Positions 1 through 8,979 of a stretch of 19,351 nt of DNA are shown here, one piece after another; within the stretch, counting starts at the first letter, position 1, and each line of letters begins with the position of its first letter. Both the position numbers and the translations under genes were made by a program. The notes beneath the pieces are model-generated. The model searched no databases and was not told where the DNA came from. It worked only from the letters and a program-made list of their open reading frames with translations. Origin of the DNA: Hyphomicrobium sp. (lineage in GTDB: Bacteria; Pseudomonadota; Alphaproteobacteria; Rhizobiales; Hyphomicrobiaceae); NCBI GenBank assembly GCA_016716675.1, contig JADJVG010000010.1, forward strand, positions 1 through 19,351, read 5' to 3'.

Positions 1-420
1 AACGGTCACCGGAATAGTGATCGACTGGCTGGCGCGCAACAGCGAAACCTCGCCGCCAGACAGCGTACTTTCGATGGTGCCGACCTGCACACCGACATCG
101 AAGTTGACGTCGCTGTTGGCAGACGCGCGCACCTGAAGGCCAGTTGCCAGGAATGCTTCAAACTGTGCTGCCGTCGTCGCGGCGCCCGGCGCGAACGTCA
201 CCACATTGCCCGGCGACCGAAACGGCGATACCCGTTCAGGCACATGGCATAAACGAGGTCACGCCTACAGGAACTGTGATCCGGAGGCAAACTCATAGGA
301 TCCGACCCGTCCGCGTCGATGCGCGTGACCGTAATCGGCATCATTGATGTTCTGGTCTTCGGTGCCAGATGCAGACGAAAGTGTCGGACCGATTACCACC
401 GCTTCAGCCGCAATCGCGTG
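1..420 (-). repeat. Adhesin repeat unit, copy A
   Basis: This block of about 400 bp is a diverged copy of 827-1250, with an offset of 826-832 bp at five anchor points: the cgccgcc.gacagcgt segment at 51/878, acgtcgctgttg at 107/933, aacgtca at 194/1020, gtgatccggaggc at 276/1106, and the gatgtt.tg.tcttcg segment at 346/1178. The drift in offset comes from small indels. The unit length of about 140 codons fits a T1SS-143-like repeat, and the spacing suggests one further, more diverged unit between the two. Confidence 0.75.
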
Positions 421-3400
421 CGTAAGACGTTGCCGTCGATATCGCTGCCGCCTCGCCTTCGCTCGTCGTTTGGTCAACTTTTGCAGTGGCCACCGTAACG
501 GCGATCGTTGCGTCACGCTATTTAGCGGCGGCGTCGAGTCCAAACGTCGCGGGCGTATCGCGAATATCATCCTCGAAGGTGCCGCCCGAGATCGTATAGA
601 GTGCGCACGCCTGCAACGGCGGCCGTCGTTACCGTCGCACCGCCGACGGCCGCGTATTTCACAGCCGCACCCAGCGGAATGTTGCCGAGTACAATTTGGG
701 TGATGGCCTCGAACCGTCGGCCTTATCGTTCTCCGGAAGCGATGATGTCGGCGCCAAACGTGACGCTTTCGTCCTCATTGACCGTGCTTTCCGCACCGGA
801 GACGGTCAACGCCTCCACGACAGGATAGACGGTCACGGGATCTGAACCGTGTCGCTGGCTCTCAAAAGCGAGACTTCGCCGCCCGACAGCGTGCTCTCGG
901 TGTGCCAGCTTCCCACACCGACATTAAAGTTAACGTCGCTGTTGACCGGTGGGCGCACTTGCAGCCCCGTCGCCAGGAAGTCTTGGAATTGGGCAGCCGT
1001 CGTCGTTGGGCCTGGCGTGAACGTCAAAACGTCACCAGACTGCGTCACCGGGAAATCCGCGTTCGGCACCGCCTGGGTAAATAAGGCATGCCGCCTGTCG
1101 GAATGGTGATCCGGAGGCGAGAACTCATACGATTCCGAGCCGTCAGCATCGACGCGCGCAACCGTGATCGGCAAACTGATGTTTTGATCTTCGCTTCATT
1201 GCCAGACGCGGACGCCGTAATGCTCGTCCCGTCCGCCACGGCTGCAACCGTGATGATCATCCGCTGTGATCTGCCCGTCGGTCACGCCGCCCAGGTCTTC
1301 GGTCATTGCCGAAACGGACAGAGTGATGTTCTGATCGGCATTCAGCGGCGGCAATACAGACAACGACACGCAAGCGACCCACGGATCTCTGCCTCGGGAA
1401 GCGCCTGCAAGCGTCACCCGAACCGCCGGCCGGCGAAGCTGATCACAACAGCAGGACCACCGCCGAGGGGATGTAACTGACGGTCGAGGCCGGTAGGGAT
1501 CCGTGACGGTCACGTTCGTGATCGTCTGCGTCGAAGCATCGTTGACTACGGGCGTTATGTCATCGCCAAACGTGACCCAATTATCTTCATCTGTCGCCTG
1601 TGTCGGCGCCGTAGTCTCAGCAGGATCGGCCACCGGGATGACGAGGACGCTGATCGGAGCCGTCACCCAATCTCCCGGTCGCCATTTCAGGCCTTCGGTC
1701 ATGATCGCGACAATGCTCATGCCAGAGAACGTGCCGCTCTCTCCGGTGGCGGCAGGGAAATAAACATCGCCAATCTGCGACCGCGATAGCGTATAGGTCT
1801 TCGTGCCGGTATCGGAAATCGAAAACGGATATTCGACGCCGAGACTGTTGAGCAATCTTAGCATCCGCATCAACGCCGCGGATCTCCGACATAGCTTTCC
1901 GAACCGTCGGTCAAGTCGCCGAACGTGGCGGCGAGGTTGGCGAGGTGAACGCCCGTATCTTCGTCCGTCGTCTCCGCGTCGCCCGTCGCCAATCACGGCG
2001 TCAAGCACCCCTTCGACATCGATATGGTAGGCAAAGTGCCCCGACTCACGGTCAGAGATAGCCGGGCAGATTAGACGGAACGATTGCGCTCGATCGTCGT
2101 AACCGCAATGTCCAGCGTGATTCAGCCGTGGTAGTCAGCGGGCGGCGTCACCTGAAGAGACAGCAGTAGCGCCTGGATCTGCGCCGTCGGGCCCGAAACG
2201 ATGAATGATCCATCGGTGCTGCACGACGGGCAGAGCGGCCGTATTCCCAATCAAGCGTGGCGCCGGAAGGCAAGCCCTGATCACGACCTTTCGATCGCTT
2301 CCGAAACCATCGGAATGTTGAGATTGACCGTCACCGGCGTGGCGATCGCCACATCTTCGCCCGTCGCTGCGCCGCCCGAGACGGAGGCCGGATCCGCCAC
2401 CGCCGCAACCGTGATGGCGACCTTGCCGGATACCGTTTCACCCGTGCGGGGGTCTACGAACGAGGTAGGAAACCAGGCGTAGCCCGAAAATCCTCGCCTT
2501 CGTTTGCCGGCGTGTATTCGAAATGCCCATCGGGGCCGAGAGTTCGCGGTACCGAACAGCGGGTTGATGCCTACTTCGCGGCTGATGACGGGCAGCGGCA
2601 CAAGGGGAGGGGATCAACAGGGCGCCGCCGTGGCGTATCCTCGCTCGCGCGAAACGCCGAGATCAGGCTCAAGCGGAACAAATCTTCGGCCGGAAGCCGC
2701 CACTCTCGAAGACATCGGCCCCTGTTCGAGATCACGGGACGCCCGCAGATATTCAACATCGCCCAGCAGCCAGAGATGATCCAAACCCGAACCGACACCG
2801 GCGTTCCGGGCCCTGTAGAATCGTGTTTGTCCGACGAAACGAGTTTTTCGCCGTTGCGATGCCCGATTTCTTCATCACCCAGGCCAGCGAGATGGCCGAT
2901 TGCGGTCCCTGTCTTGACTGTGACTGCCGGCCAAAGTCCGCACCGGCTGCGCCGTGTGTTCAAATCATCCCGGCCCCAACGGCGCGTTTCCGGCGCCAGG
3001 GCCGATAGGGGGACTCTGATGACTGAAGATCGGATGGCGCGCCATGGGCTGGCAACGGGCCTGGAGCCGCCCAGCAGCGGTTCTTGCACCAACTGGGTCG
3101 TTACGATCGGCCACCTCGCCGCGGTGCTCGACTTTGAGCGCAGCCCCGCGACCGTCCTTACCGTCGCGGCCGCCGCCAGATCAGAGATCACGCAGCGATC
3201 CTGCCAAAACGTCGGAAAGCATATCGAGCACGTCGGAGACGTGCTCCAACCGGCCGCCAGCGCCCTGTCCCCTTGAGGACAATGAGACCTCCATTCGGGA
3301 TTGCAGCCCGAGGAGCCCGGAAGTCATGATCACCGGCTCAGAACCTGCGTCGCGAACAAACAATGCGGCAAGGGCCGGCCCGGTCGCCGCGTCCGGGCTT

Positions 3401-3623
3401 TTGATTTCGATGGTTTCGTGGTACGCCGGGCGCGAAGCGCTTGTGCCGCTCCTGCGTTGACGGAGGTCGTGCCTTCGGCAACATCATAGGGCAACGATCC
3501 CGGATGCTTGAACCGATAGGGCGATCCATCTGTCACATTCTCCCACGGACGTGCTTTGAACGCAATCCGGACCGCTTTGTTATCCGGGCGACGAATAAAC
3601 CGTACACATCGTATGGTTTCCAA
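1..3623 (-). CDS. Large repeat adhesin, type I secreted (T1SS-143/LapA-like), N-terminal portion, frameshifted
   Basis: This is the 5' part of a giant cell-surface or biofilm adhesin; the C-terminal part lies beyond the left edge. The minus strand carries recurring phrases of bacterial repeat adhesins scattered over all three frames: DADGSESYEF, TVAAVAD..., GNED/GTEDQNI, GATLDWE, LNADQNITLSVSAMTEDLGG, FVDPRTGETVSGK. These resemble T1SS-143-type repeats, about 140 residues per unit. The N-terminal 130 residues or so (about 3180-3623) are not repetitive and include PGSLPYDVAEGTTSVNAGAA and a stretch ending DVLDMLSDVLAGSLRDL. The start at 3623 (METIRC) is only the longest plausible one. The frame breaks at least ten times. 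Proteins of this family leave the cell through an ABC/HlyD/TolC exporter, and one is encoded at 14213-19351. The repeat-adhesin class is well supported; exact boundaries and function are inference. Confidence 0.7.
827..1250 (-). repeat. Adhesin repeat unit, copy B
   Basis: Second copy of the unit at 1-420. On the minus strand it gives the clearest uninterrupted repeat reading, 833-1174: PITVARVDADGSESYEF at its start, a middle with FTQAVPNADFPVTQSGDVL, and an end with GGEVSLLRASDTVQIPV. The two copies differ by many substitutions as well as indels, so they are genuine diverged repeats and not an assembly duplication. Confidence 0.75.
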
Positions 3624-3734
3624 GGACTAAGAAGCGTTCGCGAAACGTCCTCTTATTCAGAGAATTTGTTAAGTTACTGTAGAGAAAGTGATATCTCTTT
3701 TCGGCGAAGACCTGCGACCGGCCCGCCGAAGGGG
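3624..3734. other. AT-rich gap between adhesin and HAD fragment; possible adhesin promoter region
   Basis: Positions 3635-3711 are clearly more AT-rich than the surrounding DNA, and no protein is recognisable there. It lies directly upstream of the proposed adhesin start on the minus strand, so it is a natural place for the promoter. There is a short inverted repeat, agaga/tctct, around 3681-3699. I cannot name a convincing -35/-10 pair. Confidence 0.3.
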
Positions 3735-4141
3735 GCCTCCCATTGGCGCAGCAAAAAGCGCGGCCTCGGCGCCGTCACCAGACCGTCTCCGATTGCATAT
3801 ACGCGGTGGCCCCGCCTTCGGTAACGATCATCTTCCAGAGTGCGCAATCGCGAACGGCATGCCGGAGCCGAATTACTCCTTTTTGATGCCAGCGGCAGTT
3901 TTTCTGAAGCTGACGTCGCCGTTACCGGCGATCACCGCAGCGACCGGCCCCGTGCTGGCCAACATCAATCGCCAGCTGGTCACGGCGGCCCTGACCGACA
4001 CGAACGCGATGCCCGCCTCTTGCAGCTATTCGAGAGCCAACATCGTTGCGCTTTCGAGGCGACCGTTACTGGTCAGCGTGTTGTCCACATCGGTGGGTAG
4101 ATTCGACACCGCTCAACAAGCGTGCGTCGGCTTGCGACCAT
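3735..4141 (-). pseudogene. HAD-superfamily phosphatase, N-terminal fragment
   Basis: The minus strand encodes DVDNTLTSNGRLES, the HAD motif I (DxDxT) that supplies the nucleophile aspartate and the acid/base aspartate. After an in-frame TAG comes LQEAGIAFVSV, then WRLMLASTGPVAAVIAGNG. This order and spacing match the start of HAD phosphatases of the sucrose-phosphatase-like type, where a VTGR...GW...PV.AVV.ENG pattern follows motif I. The proposed ATG at 4141 needs one indel to join motif I. The later HAD motifs (lysine, and the acidic GD..ND) are not visible before the adhesin begins, so the gene looks truncated to about half length as well as frameshifted. It is divergent from cysE. The substrate cannot be told. 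Confidence 0.5.
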
Positions 4142-4370
4142 GGCTGCATCGATGCCCCCCCCCGTGTTGTTGCGGCGGTCACCTGTAGCTCTAGGCTTGG
4201 ACCCCGTCTATTGAGAATTCTGATTTGCTTAGCAACTCTTCTTCGTTCACTGGCAGGCGCAAGGATCCTGAGACAGGTCGTGAATTGTCCAACGATCGGA
4301 TCGCCCGTGTGCCTCCTGCGGATGTGACGGTTAGTGCTCGCCTCTGGACCCTCACCTGCGAAAGCCAACC
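4142..4370. other. Divergent intergenic region upstream of cysE
   Basis: I see no convincing gene in these 229 bases on either strand. They separate the minus-strand HAD fragment from the plus-strand cysE-encapsulin-desulfurase operon, so the operon promoter should lie here. A run of eight C near 4156-4163 is a likely place for a sequencing indel. No clear -35/-10 pair or operator was found. Confidence 0.3.
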
Positions 4371-5307
4371 ATGACGAAGTTCGAAACACGGCCCACTGAA
4401 AGCTGGCTGGCGATACACCTGGACAAGATCAACTGACGGCGGCGTCGTGGTCACGCTAGGGATCCGCAGACCCACAAACCCTATGCGCGTGAACAACACG
4501 AAATCCAGATGTTGCGGCACTCGTCGTAAAGACATCTACGCCGCGCTGTTCCGCGTCACGGCGGCGGGCAGGACGGCAAGATGAAGGCATAAACTATTTT
4601 GTCGGTCACACGCTCAACCGAGCCTGGCGGTCTTTGCGCGGCCTTATCGAGCCAAGAATTGCAGTTCTCCTTCGCCCAGCATCAGGATAAGGCAGATGGC
4701 TTGCATCGGCGGCGCCCTTCGATATTGCAAGACTTCGCGGCGGCTTGCCTGAGGTTCGCGGAAATCTTCTAACCGACGTTCGCGCCGCCTTTGATGGCGA
4801 CCCAGCCGCCCAGACGACCGAAGAAATCCTGCCCAGTTACCCTGGCATCCGCGCGATCTACATCATCATCGCCTCGCGCACGAGTTGTTCAGGCTTGAGC
4901 GCCAATTGTTGCACGCAGTATTGCCGAGATTTCGCATTCCGCAACTGGCATTGAGATTCATCCTGGTGCTCGCATCGCGGCAGCTTCTTCGTCGATCATG
5001 GCACCGGCGTCGTCCATAGCGAAACTGCCGTCATCGGCGAGCGCGTGCGGCTGTATCAGGCCGTGACACTCGGCGCCAAGCGGTTTTCCGTTGAGGAAAG
5101 CGGCGCGCTGACCAAGGAGAGCATCGCCATCTGATCGTCGAAGACGATGTCGTCATCTACGCCGGCGCGACGATTCTCGGCCGCGTCACTGGCATGGCTC
5201 GACCATCGGCGGAAATGTCCGGCTGACGCGGAGTCCGCCAGGCAGTAACATCGTGCAGCAATGGCACGAAGCGAAGCGAAGTGTTCGACAGCGGCGCCGG
5301 TATTTGA
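4371..5307 (+). CDS. cysE: Serine O-acetyltransferase (EpsC-type CysE), frameshifted
   Basis: It makes O-acetyl-L-serine from serine and acetyl-CoA, the first step of cysteine synthesis. Reading across frames gives the family in order: MTKFETRPTESW at the start, DIYAALF, INYFVGHTLNRAWRSL, LPEVRGNLLTDVRAAFDGDPAA, PGIRAIY, RLAHELF, FFVDHGTGVV-like and IGERVRLYQ (about 4990-5065), YQGVTLGAK..F, EDDVVIYAGATILGRVT, GSTIGGNV.LTRS, and NIVQQWHEAKR at the C terminus. These include the left-handed beta-helix hexapeptide repeats and the catalytic His-Asp/His region. Length near 310 residues is normal for the EpsC type. The TGA at 5305-5307 follows GAGI, a common ending in this family, if one base is restored; the frame as written runs about 10 bases further. 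It is the first gene of the operon with the encapsulin 93 bases downstream. This pairing is known for family 2A encapsulins. Confidence 0.88.
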
Positions 5308-5400
5308 TTGCAATGTAAACGACGTGACGTCCAATGCGCGGTCGCATCTGCAAATTACTGAATTGAACTTGGTTCTGAGGTAGCGGCAATAGGAAATACA

Positions 5401-6330
5401 ATGGCAGACAAACTGCAGACGGCATTGGGCGATATAGCGGCACGACAATTAGCCAATGCAACAAAGACCGTGCCTCAGATGTCCGAGCATCACGCCGCGT
5501 TGGCTGGTGCACTTCATGAGCTGGGTGCCTGTCGAAGCCGGCATTTATCGCGTCAACAAAGTGCGCGATGCGGCAAGCGTCGAGGTTGCCTGTTCGCTGC
5601 GCGATGAACGCGTGCTGCCGCAGACCCACGTCGATTACATCGACAACCCGCGCGAATATCTACTCAGCGCCGTACAGACGGTGCTCGACGTACCCGCGTT
5701 TCGGATCTCTACAGCGTCCTCACACCAGATCAAGGAGCAGTTTCCCTTGACCATCGAAACGGTGAAAGAGCGCCAGGAAAGCGAACTGATCAACAACAAG
5801 GAATACGGGCTTCTGCGCATGCCGCCGACTCGCAGAAGATCCAGACCCGGAGCGGCGCGCCGACACCGATGACTCGATGAATTGATAGCCAAAGTCTGGA
5901 AAGAGCCGGCATTCTTCCTGGCACATCCGCAGGCCGTTGCCGCCTTTGGCCGGGAATGCACGCGCCGCGGGGTTCCGCCTCCTACGATAACGCTGTTTGG
6001 TTCACCGTTTCTCACTTGGCATCCACTCATTCCGTCCGACAAACTCGAGATCAAAGGCGGCAAGACCAATATTCTACTGATCCGCTCCGGCGAAGCTTAA
6101 GCAGGGCGTCGTCGGCCTGTTCCAACCAGGACTGCCGGGCGAACTGACCAAGGGTCTGTCGGTGGGCTTTATGCAGGCATCAACGATCAAGCCCATCGCC
6201 TCGCATCTCGTTTCACTTTATTGCTCGCTCGCCGTCCTGGACGATGCAATCCGGCGTTCTGGAAGGTGTCGAGGTTGGCAAGTATCATGTCTATGCTTGG
6301 ACCAGGCAAAGGCGCCGGAGATCTCGATGA
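5401..6330 (+). CDS. Family 2A encapsulin shell protein (SrpI-like), frameshifted
   Basis: This is the subunit of a self-assembling HK97-fold protein compartment. Reconstructed order: MADKLQTALGDIAARQLANA, TKTVPQM, ITPRWL, WVPVEAGIYRVNKV, then HVDYIDNPREYLLSAVQTVL (about residues 75-95), QIKEQFPLTIETVKERQESE, NNKEYGLL, LDELIAKVWKEPAFFLAHP, FGRECTRRG, FLTWHPLIPSDKLEIKGGK, QGVVGLFQPGLPGEL, SHLVSLYCSLAVL and GVLEGVEVGKYHVYA. The set and the ~300-residue length match the SrpI/family 2A shell, not classical (family 1) encapsulins. The frame as written ends at 6328-6330. If one G of the GG at 6299-6300 is an error, the stop is TGA right after YHVYA, overlapping the next gene's start. The neighbours cysE and cysteine desulfurase are the diagnostic family 2A context. 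Several indels; no phage genes nearby. The ribosome-binding site before 5401 is weak. Confidence 0.88.
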
Positions 6331-8309
6331 TTTTGTGGCGGCGGCGAGCGCGTACGTAGGCACAACGCCGCCCGCTGCTGCCCGATATTGCGATCCTGAC
6401 GCGGCTGGCCAACGAATTCTTCGCAGCGGTTCCGGGAAAGTCGATCCCGGCTTGCCGGCCCTCGCTCGGCGGCGTCAGGCGTCTCCGCCGGGAGCCGCAG
6501 GCTCGCCGCTTCCGCATGCCGCTGGGCACAAAGCGCCAGGTTCAGATCTCGCCCATGCACCGTCAGTCACATCTCTACGCAAACACCGCCTTCGCCCAAG
6601 CAGACCGAGATGTTTCAGTGATTGATCTTGGCGCCTTTGCTGCTCTCGGCGATACGTCAGAGGCATCGTTACCATTGAATGTCGATGGTGGCCCGTCGCT
6701 GTCAGGATCGGCACGACACCCGCAATCCCGGCCGTGGCCCAATCGTCGTCAGTGCCGGGACATCTTCCTGGCGCGACGCAATCATCGATGCCGCCGCCGG
6801 GAGTTCCAATCCGCCTCGCAGGTGCTGATCGATCCGTCAAGCGGTGCGCGATCCAACCAAGGCAATCCGCTCACTTTCTGGATAGCCTACAGATACCGTT
6901 CGGAAGCGGAATTGAATCCATTTTGGCACCGCTGGCGTTCGAGGGCCGTCATGGCGCCTGAACGCAGCTAGTACCAACTCAGGTCTCTATTTCTTGAGCG
7001 ACATGCTGTCTCAACCGCCGGCGCAAGCGTTCCCGGCGCGGCGGCGCCCAGCTTTGATGGCGGCTAGCGCTGGCCATTCAGGCTTTGACGTTCAATCCAT
7101 CCGCCGCGACTTCCCGATTCTGAATGAGACGGTCAACGGCGGCCGCTGATCTGGTTCGATAATGCGGCCACAACGCAGAAAGCGAAGGCCGTCATCGATC
7201 GCCTCAAATATTTCTACGAGCACGAGAACTCCAACATCCACCGGGCGGCGCATGAGACTCGCCGCGCGGGCGACCGACGCCTACAGAGGGCGCTCGCAAG
7301 AAGGTCGCCGACTTCCTTGGCGCGAGCTCTCCCCGACGAGATCATTTTCGTCCGCGGCGCTACCGAAGGTATCAATCTGGTTGCTGCCACGTTTGGCCAG
7401 CAGCATATCGGCGAAGGCGACGAGATCGTCATTACGAACCTCGAACACCACGCCAACATCGTACCGTGGCAGCAACTGGCGTTCGCGAAGGGTGCGAAGC
7501 TGCGTGTTGCTCAGTTGATGACAGCGGCACATTGCTTCTGGACGAGTTCAGTAAGTTATTGAATTCCAGAACCAAGCTTGTGGCCTTTACGCAGGTTTCG
7601 AACGCGCTCGGCACGATCACGCCGGCCAAGACCATTATCGAGATGGCTCACCGCGTTGGCGCCCGCGTGCTCGTCGACGGCGCACAGTCTGTTTCGCACA
7701 TGAAGGTCAACGTCCAGGATCTCGACGCCGACTTTTTTGTGTTCTCGGGTCATAAGCTATTTGCGCCGACAGGTATTGGTGCGGTGTACGGCAAGAAGGA
7801 CCTGCTGAACAGCCTGCCGCCCTATCAGACCGGCGGCAACATGATACAGGACGTGACGTTCGAGCGCTCGGTGTTTCATAAGGCTCCGAACCGCTTCGAG
7901 GCAGGCACCGGCAACATCGCCGACGCTGTCGGTCTCGGCGCAGCCATCGACTATGTTCAACGCATCGGCCTGGAAAATATCGCCAAGTACGAGCACGCGC
8001 TGCTGGCCTATGCGACGCGGCGGCTAGGAGAAATCCCCAACTTGCGCATCATCGGCACGTCGCCTGAGAAGGCCAGTGTCATCTCGCTGGTGATGAAGGG
8101 CATTGCGAGCGAGACGGTCGGCGCCAAGCTCAACAGGCATGGCATCGCCGTGCGATCGGGCCATCACTGTGCTCAGCCGATCCTTCGACGCTTAACAGGA
8201 GACGACGGTGCGTCCGTCGTTCGCCTTCTACAATACCTGCGGCGAGATCGACGTGATGATCGCAGCATTGAAAGACATTCAATCGGAGGCTGACCTGACG
8301 CACCTGTGA
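6287..8309 (+). CDS. Cysteine desulfurase with long N-terminal extension, probable encapsulin cargo
   Basis: This PLP enzyme removes sulfur from L-cysteine to give alanine and an enzyme persulfide. From about 7080 the SufS/CsdA fold reads: FDVQSIRRDFPILNE, LIWFDNAATTQ, IHRAAHETRR, GASSPDEIIFVRGATEGINL, EIVITNLEHHANIVPWQQLA, VLVDGAQSVSHM, FFVFSGHKLFAPTGIGAVYG with the PLP lysine, RFEAGTGNIADAVGLGAAID, and VRSGHHCAQP with the catalytic cysteine. After a shift near 8190 it ends FYNTCGEIDVMIAALKDIQS, stop TGA 8307-8309. Residues 1 to about 265 (6287-7080) are a proline-, alanine- and serine-rich extension absent from housekeeping SufS, with DDFVAAASAYVG and LPDIAILTRLANEFFAAVPG-like segments. Such disordered extensions direct family 2A cargo into the shell. 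The start ATG at 6287 lies inside the encapsulin C-terminal codons, suggesting translational coupling. 7540-8190 is indel-free. Confidence 0.9.
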
Positions 8310-8338
8310 TGGGTTGCTCTAGTTTTGAGAACATCGAG

Positions 8339-8368
8339 CGGCCTCGGAGTTATTTCCGGAGCCGTTTT
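8339..8368 (+). terminator. Intrinsic terminator after cysteine desulfurase
   Basis: Thirty bases after the desulfurase stop, 8339-8348 pairs with 8355-8364 (nine pairs including one G-U, one C-A mismatch, six-base loop), followed by TTTTAATT. The T-run lies on the plus side only, so it ends the plus-strand operon. The converging YeeE genes stop just beyond it. Confidence 0.7.
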
Positions 8369-8375
8369 AATTGGC

Positions 8376-8453
8376 TCAGCCGTTGGCCATGCCGGAGAGC
8401 AGGAGACCAAAACCGAACAGCACACCGGCAACGAGGTGAATGACGATGCCCAT
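8376..8453 (-). pseudogene. Second YeeE/YedE half (DUF6691-like), N-terminal stub
   Basis: After the first YeeE half, an ATG at 8453 opens a reading that begins MGIVIHLVAGVLFGFGLLLS and stops 25 codons later, at 8376, after GMANG. In paired YeeE/DUF6691 transporters this is exactly how the second half starts (a membrane helix ending SGM.NP), and the full protein is about 140 residues. Nothing of the rest follows: the terminator of the converging operon begins at once. Either it is a real 3' deletion at the operon boundary or the remainder was lost in assembly. Confidence 0.6.
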
Positions 8454-8466
8454 GTTCAACGTCCCG

Positions 8467-8888
8467 TCACATTTGAACGACGAACACCGTCGCAACAGCG
8501 ATCCCATAAATATCAGCGTGGCACAGGCGGGCGGATAAAAACCGCGACGGCCCGCAAACACCATGGCCGCTGTTGCACCCGTTGGCCCACACCGTACCGA
8601 AGCCGACAAGCAGGGCAGGCGAGCGCCATCGACAGCGCATTGTGCGATACGGTTTGCGTGACACGGGGAACCTGCTACTAGCGGCAACAGCTTGGGCGCA
8701 CCAACCAATCCCATGATGAGTACTATTGCTTCTAGCGGTCGCCCATTTGCATATGGTGCCAGCAGACGCCGGACGATCCCAGTGATGCCAGCGATGCGGC
8801 TGGAAAACAGCCGCATGATTACCGATGACAGTCCGATCAATGCACCGCCCGCAGCGGATACAATCGGCGTAAAGCTGGTGGCCGCCAT
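8467..8888 (-). CDS. YeeE/YedE family sulfur-transport membrane protein, first half
   Basis: Members of this family import thiosulfate or related sulfur compounds across the inner membrane. The start at 8888 gives MAATSFTPIVSAAGGALIGL, then a first helix with SSVIMRLFSSRIAGITGI. In the next frame come LLVGFGTVWANGCNSGHGVCG, and the end ATVFVVQM with stop at 8467. The GC.SGHGVCG segment is the conserved cysteine-containing motif of the family; its cysteine is used in thiosulfate binding in characterised YeeE. Length of about 140 residues matches the split (two-gene) type. At least two frameshifts are needed. It converges on the desulfurase operon, which fits a sulfur-supply role; that link is inference. 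Confidence 0.75.
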
Positions 8889-8979
8889 AGCGTTGCGTAA
8901 CCTTTCTCGTCCTGAGCGGCCCAACTGCGTCTGGAATGGACATGTAGCGCCGCTCACCTGTTGCCACTGATAACATCGG

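Noticed and set aside
1..1250. CRISPR array from the repeated blocks
   Set aside because: The repeats are ~400 bp and coding, not 25-40 bp units with unique spacers.
1196..2008. 270-codon minus ORF as a separate gene
   Set aside because: It contains adhesin repeat phrases in its middle and lies within the continuous repeat region; its ends are frameshift artefacts.
2512..3276. 254-codon plus-strand ORF
   Set aside because: Arginine/serine/proline-rich low-information composition typical of a GC-rich antisense shadow; the minus strand carries the adhesin.
3688..4188. 166-codon plus-strand ORF
   Set aside because: Antisense to the HAD motif I reading; no recognisable family on the plus strand.
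5401..6330. HK97-fold capsid gene as a sign of a prophage
   Set aside because: The phrases match family 2A encapsulins, and no portal, protease, terminase or tail gene is nearby; the flanking genes are cysE and cysteine desulfurase.
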